From the NCBI GenBank assembly GCA_017963165.1, contig JAGCTZ010000079.1:1-5878 (forward strand): 5,878 nucleotides of DNA, in the 5' to 3' direction. Made by a program: the position numbers and the translations under genes. This DNA is from Treponema sp. Its GTDB lineage: Bacteria > Spirochaetota > Spirochaetia > Treponematales > Treponemataceae. Positions 1 to 5,784 of the stretch are shown piece after piece; positions within the stretch are counted from its first letter, which is position 1, and each line of letters starts with the position of its first letter. The notes under the pieces were generated by a model. That model worked only from the letters and a program-made list of their open reading frames with translations, searched no databases and was not told the DNA's origin.

Positions 1-160
1 CGTCCTTTTTTAATACGATCAGAAGAACACCAAAAACAAGTCCGAATACAAAAGAAATTGAACCCGAAATTATGAACATCTTGAAGGTAGCGGTACAGTT
101 ATTCAAAAACTTGTACCAGTAGGAATAAAGATTTGGAAAAACAGTTTCAAAAAATTCCAT
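1..160 (-). CDS. metI: MetI-type methionine ABC transporter permease, N-terminal part (runs off the window)
   Basis: Only the first 53 codons are in the window; the gene continues past position 1. The start is ATG at 160-158, one base after the metN stop codon. A perfect AGGAGG Shine-Dalgarno (172-167, inside the end of metN) lies 6 nt upstream, which makes the start secure and implies coupled translation with metN. The visible protein begins MEFFETVFPNLYSYW, close to the usual MetI opening (short amphipathic N-terminus with FPNL...YW). A hydrophobic membrane helix follows at about residues 28-50, ending in KKD. In the family, MetI is the membrane subunit that pairs with MetN to import methionine and related sulfur compounds delivered by lipoprotein MetQ. 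A metQ gene would be expected beyond the left edge but cannot be seen. The family call rests on the N-terminus plus adjacency to metN. Confidence 0.85.
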   Translation of the reverse strand, partial: MEFFETVFPNLYSYWYKFLNNCTATFKMFIISGSISFVFGLVFGVLLIVLKKD

Positions 161-161
161 G

Positions 162-1229
162 TTATGCCTCCTGTGGAAGAAGGTCAGTAATGTGGACCTT
201 TCTTTCTTTTATGATGTACTTTGCGGCTTTATCAACAGCTTCTTTTTCGCCCTTGATAACAACAATGATTTCGCCAAGCGGCTCGTCTTGAATCATATCT
301 ACATTGGCAAGCAGAATATTCAGTTTGATGTTGAATCTTGCTGATACTTCTGAAATAAGAGATTCGTCTACACTGTCACGAAGGAAGGAGAGCTTTACAA
401 GACGGCCTCCATCAGCAGGATTGAAAAAGTTGATGTCCTTAGCAAGTGTGTCGATTTTTGCAAGTGATGACTGTGACGCAATAAACTTTTTTGTAATGGC
501 CTGTTTAGGCTCTGCAAAGATATTATAAACTTCGCCTTCTTCTACTACCTGACCGTGTTCCATAACAGCCACGCGTTTGCAGATAGATTTGATTACACTC
601 ATTTCATGGGTGATGATTATGATTGTAATTCCAAGCTTCTGATTCAGTTCTTTAAGAAGTGCAAGTATAGAGGCTGTGGCTTCCGGGTCAAGGGCGCTTG
701 TTGCTTCATCAGAAAGAAGAACCTTAGGATTATTGGCAAGAGCACGGGCAATTGCAACACGCTGTTTCTGGCCGCCCGAAAGTTGAGATGGATAAACGTT
801 TCGTTTGTCGCTTAAATCAACAAGCTCAAGAGGTTCTGTTACGCGTTTATCAATTTCTTCTTTTTTGATTCCGGAATACTTAAGAGGGTAGGCGATGTTG
901 TCAAAAACTGTAGAGCGGTCAAGAAGATTAAAATGCTGGAAAATCATTCCGATTCCCTTGCGCACCTTTTTCATTTCGTGATTCGATTTTCTGTGGAATG
1001 TGCCGTTTTCGTCGTGCCAGGTAAGCTCAGTTCCGTTTACGATGATTGTTCCTGCGTCCGGTACTTCAAGAAGGTTGATACAGCGTACAAGAGTTGATTT
1101 ACCTGCCCCTGAATATCCGATGACGCCGTAAATTGAGCCGTCTTCTATTGTAAGAGAAACATCTTTTAATGCTTCCACATCACTGTTTTTAAGGTGATAT
1201 GTTTTTTTTACAGAATCTAATTGTATCAT
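162..1229 (-). CDS. metN: MetN-type methionine import ATP-binding protein with C-terminal NIL domain
   Basis: ATPase subunit of a methionine ABC importer, 355 aa, close to the usual MetN length (about 340-350). It powers uptake of methionine (D- and L-isomers in known systems) from the cytoplasmic face of MetI. Visible motifs: Walker A GYSGAGKST (38-46), Q-loop Gln98 in IFQHFNLL, signature LSGGQKQR (150-157), Walker B with Asp174/Glu175 in LLSDEATSALD, and H-loop His208. After the ATPase core, about residues 265-350 form the NIL/ACT-like regulatory domain that binds methionine and inhibits transport in known MetN proteins. Its presence separates MetN from generic amino-acid ATPases. The ATG at 1229 gives the typical MIxL start, but the ribosome-binding site is poor: the nearest AGG is about 13 nt away. 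metI follows after 1 bp. The gene has its own promoter and operator-like site in the 73-bp gap upstream. All catalytic motifs are intact. Confidence 0.95.
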   Translation of the reverse strand: MIQLDSVKKTYHLKNSDVEALKDVSLTIEDGSIYGVIGYSGAGKSTLVRCINLLEVPDAGTIIVNGTELTWHDENGTFHRKSNHEMKKVRKGIGMIFQHFNLLDRSTVFDNIAYPLKYSGIKKEEIDKRVTEPLELVDLSDKRNVYPSQLSGGQKQRVAIARALANNPKVLLSDEATSALDPEATASILALLKELNQKLGITIIIITHEMSVIKSICKRVAVMEHGQVVEEGEVYNIFAEPKQAITKKFIASQSSLAKIDTLAKDINFFNPADGGRLVKLSFLRDSVDESLISEVSARFNIKLNILLANVDMIQDEPLGEIIVVIKGEKEAVDKAAKYIIKERKVHITDLLPQEA

Positions 1230-1240
1230 AGCTTCGTTTT

Positions 1241-1266
1241 ACCTATTTACCTAGTAAGATGGTAGG
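1241..1266 (-). promoter_or_regulatory. Operator-like cluster of TAGGTA half-sites in the metN leader
   Basis: On the minus strand this stretch holds an inverted pair TACCTA...TAGGTA plus a second direct TAGGTA. The core TTACTAGGTAA (1257-1247) is itself an imperfect palindrome (TTAC-N3-GTAA). The two direct copies form the tandem TAGGTAAA TAGGTAAA, an 8-bp period. The 11-bp core recurs exactly before the SsuC-like permease (3067-3077). It starts just downstream of the -10 box and covers the expected transcription start, where a repressor would bind. The regulator is unknown. An Rrf2/CymR-like sulfur regulator is one guess; no regulator gene is present in the window. Confidence 0.5.
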
Positions 1267-1267
1267 T

Positions 1268-1296
1268 ATAATAATAGACGGTCTTGTTTTTGTCAA
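1268..1296 (-). promoter_or_regulatory. Sigma70-type promoter of metNI
   Basis: Minus-strand reading gives a perfect -35 box TTGACA (1296-1291), a 17-bp spacer and -10 box TATTAT (1273-1268, five of six matches to TATAAT). Transcription would start near 1261, leaving a leader of about 32 nt before the metN ATG. It lies wholly in the gap between the SsuB-like gene and metN, so metNI is probably its own unit, although read-through from upstream is not excluded because no terminator is visible. Confidence 0.8.
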
Positions 1297-1302
1297 TACA
1301 TT

Positions 1303-2082
1303 TTAAATAGCGTATTCAACTTCCTGTACTTTTCCGGCGTAATTCAGGATTTCGAGAATGCGGGTGCGGTACTTAAGGAAGATATCCTGACCACGGGCAC
1401 GAGGGTGGCTGATCTGGATCGGGATGATTTTTTCAACCTTAGCCGGTCGTGGTGACATAACAACAACGTAGTCGCTGAGGTAAACAGCCTCGTCTACGTC
1501 GTGTGTTACCATAACCATTGTTGTGTTGTGTTCTTTCCACAGGCGGAGAATTTCATCCTGCATGGTCATACGGGTAAAGGCATCGAGGGCACCAAGCGGC
1601 TCGTCGAGGAGCAGAATTTTTGGATGTCCTACAAGAGCGCGTGCAAGGCTTGCTCTCTGGTTCATACCGCCGGAAAGCTGATGTGGAAAGGATTTTTCAA
1701 AACCTTCGAGACCGACGAGTTTAATGAATTTGTCTACATCTTCTTTGCGTTCTTTGTAGATGTGGCGGGCACGGAGACCAAAGGCTACATTGTCGCGGAT
1801 TGTAAGCCAGGGAAAAAGATTTGCCTGCTGAAAAGCAAAGCCGCGGTCACTGCCGGGTTTTGTGATTTTTGTTCCGTCTACAAGTACCTCGCCGCTTGTT
1901 GGAGTTTCAAGACCTGCAATACAGCGAAGCAGAGTTGTTTTTCCACAGCCAGAAGGTCCAATCAGCGAAACAAAGCTGCCGGCCGGAATTGTAAAGTCTA
2001 CACCGTTGAGGGCAGTAACTTCTTCCGTCTCTCCCTGATTAAAGATTTTAGTTATATTGTTTAATTTAATTTCTCCACTCAT
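1303..2082 (-). CDS. NitT/TauT-family ABC transporter ATP-binding protein (SsuB/TauB-like)
   Basis: Cytoplasmic ATPase of an importer of the nitrate/sulfonate/taurine class, 259 aa, normal for SsuB/TauB. Motifs: Walker A GPSGCGKTT (42-50), Q-loop Gln85 within FAFQQANLFPW (the FPW/LPW after the Q-loop is typical of this family), signature LSGGMNQR (136-143, the GGM form typical of the family), Walker B LLLDEPLGALD with Asp160/Glu161, and H-loop His194 in THDVDEAV. The start ATG at 2082 is supported by AGGAG (2093-2089), which overlaps the stop codon of the upstream permease gene with a 6-nt spacer. The two subunits are therefore translationally linked and surely form one transporter. The substrate cannot be read from the ATPase: sulfonate, taurine, nitrate, thiamine-precursor and other uptake systems share this family. 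The adjacent metNI and the shared operator make an organosulfur substrate the preferred inference. No substrate-binding protein gene is visible beside it. Confidence 0.93.
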   Translation of the reverse strand: MSGEIKLNNITKIFNQGETEEVTALNGVDFTIPAGSFVSLIGPSGCGKTTLLRCIAGLETPTSGEVLVDGTKITKPGSDRGFAFQQANLFPWLTIRDNVAFGLRARHIYKERKEDVDKFIKLVGLEGFEKSFPHQLSGGMNQRASLARALVGHPKILLLDEPLGALDAFTRMTMQDEILRLWKEHNTTMVMVTHDVDEAVYLSDYVVVMSPRPAKVEKIIPIQISHPRARGQDIFLKYRTRILEILNYAGKVQEVEYAI

Positions 2083-2091
2083 GTTTTTCTC

Positions 2092-3054
2092 CTACCACTT
2101 AATAAGGCCCTTCTGCCAGCCCAGCACTCTCTTTCTCACCTTGAACAGAGAGGTAATAATCACCGTACAGAAAACCGCAATCATAATCAGGCCGGCGTAA
2201 ACTCCTGCGTACATCATCATTGCTTTCTGATAGCTGATGTACCAGCCGATTCCGTATTTTGCACCGAACATTTCGGCGGTCATAAGGGCGATGAAGGCTG
2301 AACAGATTCCGTTGAAAACGCCCTGGAAAATATTTGGGAGGGCTGCTGGAACTGCAATTTTGAAAACCTGGAAAAAGGTGCCTGCACCAAGTGTTTTACC
2401 AACTTCAAAATAAACCTTGCTTGTATTTTGAATACCCGAACTTGTCATCAGCTGAACCGGGAACCACACCGCAAGCGCAATAATGAATACACTTGCTCCA
2501 AAGGGTGTAGGGAAGGTTGTAAGTACAAGGGGAATCCAGGCTGTGGCTGGGATAGGTCCAATCAGTTTGATATATGGATTAATCCAGTAGTAAACCTTTT
2601 TTGAAAAGCCAAGAAAGATGCCGGTGATAAAACCTGCAAGGATTCCCCAGAACTCTCCAAGCAGCAAAAGACGGAAGGAATACCAGATACACTTAAGAAG
2701 AAGTGAAGTTTGTTCCACAAAAACTGCGAGTATATTGTTGTAAGATGGAAAGAAAATAACCGGCAACAGAGCAAACTTTGCAGTTACAAGGTTGATTACA
2801 ATCACAAGACCTGAAGCTCCAAGCAGAAAGGGGCCTTTTTCTTCCAGACTGGCATTTACCTTTTTGATAAAAAAGGAAAGCAGAAAGAAAAGAAAAGCAA
2901 TGCCAAGTAAAATCAACAGCAAACCTTCATAATAATGATGATTTGAAGAAGGATGCAGCGAGTTGTCTGGCAATGCAATCTGCACTAAAAATGCGAGAAG
3001 AACTCCAAGCACAGGGAAAAGTCTTTTTACTAATGAAACAATTTTTCTGCTCAT
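2092..3054 (-). CDS. NitT/TauT-family ABC transporter permease (SsuC/TauC-like) with extra N-terminal membrane helices
   Basis: Membrane subunit of the importer, partner of the ATPase encoded 9 bp downstream. I place the start at ATG 3054 (MSRKIVSL, 320 aa). An in-frame TTG at 3066 would add four residues but overlaps the Shine-Dalgarno GAGG (3064-3061), which has the same 6-nt spacing seen at the other starts here. The C-terminal two-thirds is a standard binding-protein-dependent permease. It has the EAA coupling loop at about 217-240 (EVGKTLGAGTFF...VPAALP), then AEMFGAKYGIGWYI, the family's usual AEm-ga--GLG block. The family is usually about 260 aa. Here there are three hydrophobic segments before the conserved FFPS region (about 12-29, 43-63 and 75-92) where SsuC has one, so roughly 60 residues and two helices are extra. 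Substrate unknown; sulfonate-like is inferred from context. Confidence 0.9.
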   Translation of the reverse strand: MSRKIVSLVKRLFPVLGVLLAFLVQIALPDNSLHPSSNHHYYEGLLLILLGIAFLFFLLSFFIKKVNASLEEKGPFLLGASGLVIVINLVTAKFALLPVIFFPSYNNILAVFVEQTSLLLKCIWYSFRLLLLGEFWGILAGFITGIFLGFSKKVYYWINPYIKLIGPIPATAWIPLVLTTFPTPFGASVFIIALAVWFPVQLMTSSGIQNTSKVYFEVGKTLGAGTFFQVFKIAVPAALPNIFQGVFNGICSAFIALMTAEMFGAKYGIGWYISYQKAMMMYAGVYAGLIMIAVFCTVIITSLFKVRKRVLGWQKGLIKW

Positions 3055-3060
3055 AACATA

Positions 3061-3064
3061 CCTC
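3061..3064 (-). promoter_or_regulatory. Ribosome-binding site that fixes the permease start at 3054
   Basis: GAGG followed by six bases (TATGTT) and ATG. The 6-nt spacing equals that before metI and the SsuB-like gene. It argues against the in-frame TTG at 3066, which would place the start codon on top of this site. Confidence 0.75.
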
Positions 3065-3066
3065 AA

Positions 3067-3077
3067 TTACCTAGTAA
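3067..3077 (-). promoter_or_regulatory. Operator-like palindrome before the SsuC-like gene, identical to one before metN
   Basis: Minus-strand TTACTAGGTAA (TTAC-N3-GTAA inverted repeat) is an exact 11-bp match to 1247-1257. Some similarity continues on the promoter side: aligning the two sites on the + strand gives TTACCTAGTAA-NN-T-N-GTA-N-GT. Here the flanking sequence also contains a direct TAGTA-ACT-TAGTA repeat. It lies between the putative -10 box and the ribosome-binding site, suitable for a repressor. The binding protein is unknown. Confidence 0.55.
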
Positions 3078-3085
3078 CTTAGTAT

Positions 3086-3114
3086 GTTATAACCTAAAGA
3101 GTGCGTTTTGAATA
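3086..3114 (-). promoter_or_regulatory. Possible promoter of the SsuC/SsuB-like transporter genes
   Basis: Minus strand carries a -10-like TATAAC (3091-3086). A 17-bp spacer leads to only a weak -35 (TATTCA, 3114-3109, three of six matches). A better-looking TTGTAT at 3120-3115 is too far away (23 bp). The 93-bp gap after the MATE gene and the operator-like site next to the -10 box support a promoter here. The weak -35 may mean activation or a different sigma factor. Confidence 0.35.
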
Positions 3115-3147
3115 ATACAAAAATTTTATTAGTGTTATAGAAAAAAA

Positions 3148-4512
3148 CTATAGCAAGCTTGTTTTCTTCATGTAAAATCTGAAATATAAAAGCATAGCGG
3201 CAGAGGTGAATATCCAGACCACAGGATAGGCAAGGGAAACAACCCAGAAGGAAGAAGACAGTTTTGTGCCCACAAAAAGAATTGTCTGCCGCAATACGAC
3301 AAAACCTGCAAAGGTAAGAATTGTCGGGATGACGGAGTTTCCTAGTCCGCGAAGGATTTGAGAATGCAGCATGCAGATTACACATAGAATATAGAAAGGA
3401 GCTGCCCTCTTTATAAAAAGACTTCCGTATTCAATTGATTCTCTGTCTGAAATAAAGATGGCTGCAAGCTTTTCTGCAAATATAAAGAATAAAATAGAAA
3501 TAAGAAAAATCATCAGGATTGATAAAATAAAAGAAATGCGGATGCCATTTTTAATCCGATCTTTTTGACCCGCGCCAAAATTCTGCGCTATGAAGGTGGT
3601 TGCCGCAAAAGAAATGCTTCTCATAGGCAGAAGAATAAACTGATCAAAACGGGCAAAAACTGACCAGCCTGCCATACAGGATGAACCGAAGAGATAAACG
3701 TATTTTTGCATGAAGGTATTTGCAAAAGCTGTTATTGAAGAGGATATTGCTCCGGGGAGTCCGATTTTCATCATTTTTGAAAAAAGAGTCGGGTCTATCT
3801 TAAATTCTTTTATAGAGATTTTAGAGACATCGCTTGTAAAAATCAAAGAGCAGAAAACAGGAATAACTGAAAGGGCTTCTGAAATTACAGTTGCCCAGGC
3901 AGCGCCCTTTACTCCAAAATCAAAAAAAACTACAAAAATAAAATCCAGAATGATATTTACAAGGCTGCTGAAAATCAGAAAATAAAGCGGTCTCTTAGAA
4001 TCTCCTAAAGCACGCAGAATGCCTGAACCCATGTTGTAGAAAATCAGAAATACTATTCCTAGAAAATAGATTTTTAAATATGAATCAGCCTGTTCAAAAA
4101 CATCGGGTGGAACTCCAATCAAATGCAACATGAGAGGTGAACATACCAGGCCTGCAAAAGTCATAAAGATACTTATTAAAAAGGAACTCATAAGGGCCGT
4201 GTGAACCGCTTTTCTTAAACTGAGAATATTCTTTGAACCGAAGCATTGAGAAATAACAACCTGTGCTCCTGTAGCAAATCCGTTGAAGAAATTTACTACA
4301 GTAAGCACCAGCTGGCTTGTAGAACCGATTGCGGCCAGTGCATTTTTTCCAAGAAATCGGCCTACCACAAAACAGTCTGCTGTACTATAGAGCTGCTGAA
4401 AAATATTTCCTATAAACAAGGGCAACGCAAAAGAGATAAGCTGCGGAAGGATTGCTCCCTGCGTCATATCTGTAAGTGCGGCTGCTCTGGTTTTATTTTG
4501 AACTTGCGGCAT
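3148..4512 (-). CDS. MATE-family multidrug/metabolite efflux transporter
   Basis: Integral membrane antiporter of the MATE superfamily, 454 aa, the usual size, with about 12 hydrophobic segments. It opens with the typical TDMTQG (14-19) and then GNIFQQLYSTADCFVVGRFLG (from residue 35). The two-fold internal repeat is visible: ISQCFGSKN (87-95) is echoed by IAQNFGAGQ in the second half, and GILRALGDSKRP (164-175) by QILRGLGNSVIP. Known members export cationic drugs, metabolites or small organic molecules using Na+ or H+ gradients; this one's substrate is unknown. It begins 3 bp after the nitrogenase-like gene stop (TAA-AAT-ATG) with no recognisable Shine-Dalgarno, so translation is probably coupled. 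Stretches of the gene are visibly more AT-rich than its neighbours (for example 3481-3540). This could reflect a separate origin or weaker selection. The TAG stop at 3148 is followed by no clear terminator hairpin. Confidence 0.92.
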   Translation of the reverse strand: MPQVQNKTRAAALTDMTQGAILPQLISFALPLFIGNIFQQLYSTADCFVVGRFLGKNALAAIGSTSQLVLTVVNFFNGFATGAQVVISQCFGSKNILSLRKAVHTALMSSFLISIFMTFAGLVCSPLMLHLIGVPPDVFEQADSYLKIYFLGIVFLIFYNMGSGILRALGDSKRPLYFLIFSSLVNIILDFIFVVFFDFGVKGAAWATVISEALSVIPVFCSLIFTSDVSKISIKEFKIDPTLFSKMMKIGLPGAISSSITAFANTFMQKYVYLFGSSCMAGWSVFARFDQFILLPMRSISFAATTFIAQNFGAGQKDRIKNGIRISFILSILMIFLISILFFIFAEKLAAIFISDRESIEYGSLFIKRAAPFYILCVICMLHSQILRGLGNSVIPTILTFAGFVVLRQTILFVGTKLSSSFWVVSLAYPVVWIFTSAAMLLYFRFYMKKTSLL

Positions 4513-4515
4513 ATT

Positions 4516-5781
4516 TTAGAAGTGATTGTATAAATCTTCTACAAGAGAAATACAGCCGTGAGTTCCAATATGCGAACGGTTCAAAATCTCTTTATCGAGA
4601 CAGGGATTTGAAGTAATTGCAAAGTGGGTTCCAAGCTTCTGGGCAAGCTTTTTTTCATAGGAGCTGCCCAGAAAAAGTGTTGCCCTTCCCTCATATTTTT
4701 TTGCAATCTCTTCAATCTCATAAACATCGTTTTCAAAATAAACTTCTGCTTTACGAGGGCAGTCTAAATTTTCGACTTCCTGGCGGATTGTTTCGCGGGC
4801 CTTTTCATTTACAGAATCTGTAAAGATTAAAGCCAGCGGAATGTGACCGTGAACATTTACAAGAAAGCGGGCAAGTCCCAGAGCCTTTGCACTTTCACCA
4901 ACGAGAATAAAACGGTGGCGCTCAAAGTTTCCGAAAAGTGAATCCAGATATTCGTAGACATAAAGTTCTTCTTCATATATGACTTTATCTACGAGAGCTG
5001 AGTCCAGATCAAGTTTTTCTGCTATTGTGCGCAGGAAGTTTGCTGTGTCTTTGGGACCAACAGGCCAGCCATTGAATCTGAGGGTTTCTATTCCAAAGGC
5101 TTCTTTATAATAAGTGTCTACGTTGAGGGCAAGCCATGGTGAAAGATTGATATTGAGGGCAGCATTACCGGAATTCTTAAACTGCTCAACTCCATCGCGG
5201 CGGATAAAGAAGGTATTGGCCTTTACTCCAATGCGCTCAAGCAGGCGGGTAATTTCTTCCAGATCCCCACGGAAAGTGATGTCTGAACTTGGCGGCTGAC
5301 CATAAATATTTACAAGGCGGGAATCCTTTTTTGTCTTTTTGGCCAGAGCTTTTACTGTTGCAAGAAGTGCCATGTTGTAGCCTGTGTAGGTGTCCCCACG
5401 GAAGCCGGCTGTGTCTATGCTTGCAATTGGGTAAGGGGATGATTCAAACTCTTTTACAACACTGTCTACATCGTCTCCGTTTATACCCATTGAACAGCCG
5501 GTGAGTACAGCGTAATAGTCGCCGTCCATAATCTCGAGGCTGCCTTTAATTGTTTCGCGAAGTCTGTTAGTTCCACCAAATACAACTTCTTTTTCGTAGG
5601 CATTTGAACTTGGAAGTCCGTGATAGCCGCCAAGGTAATAAAGATTTGTGCGGTTAGAAGCCTGCATTGAACATCCGGGACTTGCGTGCAGAATAGGGAT
5701 AGCTTTATAAATATTTCCGATTACATCAAGTGCTCCGTGAAGCGAACATAAATTTCTTGGTCTTTCTATACATTTTTCCAT
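4516..5781 (-). CDS. Nitrogenase component 1-like protein (NifK/beta-like, function unknown)
   Basis: A 421-aa member of the nitrogenase component 1 family, which also includes NifDK, NifEN, BchNB, CfbD and methylthio-alkane reductase subunits. Conserved blocks: CSLHGA with Cys12, LHASPGC with Cys37, VVFGGTNRLRETI (66-78), LTGCSMGINGDD with Cys96, then NINLSPWLAL and an FGIETLRFNGWPVGPKDT block. The spacing Cys12-25-Cys37-59-Cys96 closely matches the three P-cluster cysteines of NifK, so it probably holds a metal cluster at a subunit interface. The C-terminus (NPCLDKEILNR...GTHGC...LYN) resembles the NifK/AnfK end and not the NifD end. It is shorter than true NifK (about 460-520 aa), so classical nitrogenase is unlikely. 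Two extra cysteines (394, 410) lie near the end. The ATG at 5781 has AGGA 8 nt upstream and lies 3 bp after the preceding gene. The context of sulfur-type importers suggests a reductase for an organosulfur compound, but a cofactor-assembly role cannot be excluded. Confidence 0.85.
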   Translation of the reverse strand: MEKCIERPRNLCSLHGALDVIGNIYKAIPILHASPGCSMQASNRTNLYYLGGYHGLPSSNAYEKEVVFGGTNRLRETIKGSLEIMDGDYYAVLTGCSMGINGDDVDSVVKEFESSPYPIASIDTAGFRGDTYTGYNMALLATVKALAKKTKKDSRLVNIYGQPPSSDITFRGDLEEITRLLERIGVKANTFFIRRDGVEQFKNSGNAALNINLSPWLALNVDTYYKEAFGIETLRFNGWPVGPKDTANFLRTIAEKLDLDSALVDKVIYEEELYVYEYLDSLFGNFERHRFILVGESAKALGLARFLVNVHGHIPLALIFTDSVNEKARETIRQEVENLDCPRKAEVYFENDVYEIEEIAKKYEGRATLFLGSSYEKKLAQKLGTHFAITSNPCLDKEILNRSHIGTHGCISLVEDLYNHF

Positions 5782-5784
5782 TTT

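Noticed and set aside
159..344. Plus-strand open frame overlapping the end of metN
   Set aside because: It lies antisense to a gene with complete family motifs, has no ribosome-binding site or recognisable domain, and fits a chance shadow frame.
1230..1302. SAM (S-box) or other methionine riboswitch upstream of metN
   Set aside because: The gap is only 73 bp, the predicted leader after the promoter is about 32 nt, and no conserved S-box core or terminator hairpin is visible. Short DNA palindromes explain the structure better.
1501..2064. 187-codon plus-strand open frame opposite the SsuB-like ATPase gene
   Set aside because: Long but fully antisense to an intact conserved ATPase. The product is rich in Cys, Lys and Phe without domains, as expected from the complement of a constrained coding frame.
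3110..3147. Rho-independent terminator after the MATE gene
   Set aside because: The only pairings are TATAG/CTATA around a T-run and an AAAATTTT palindrome. Both are short and AT-only, with no GC stem followed by a U-tract.
3071..3385. 104-codon minus-strand frame overlapping the MATE C-terminus
   Set aside because: It overlaps the MATE reading frame in another register, has no family resemblance, and extends into the promoter region.
4516..5781. Classical nitrogenase beta subunit (nifK) for N2 fixation
   Set aside because: The protein is too short, lacks the NifK N-terminal extension and has a divergent motif set; no nif accessory gene is visible. A nitrogenase-like assignment is safer.
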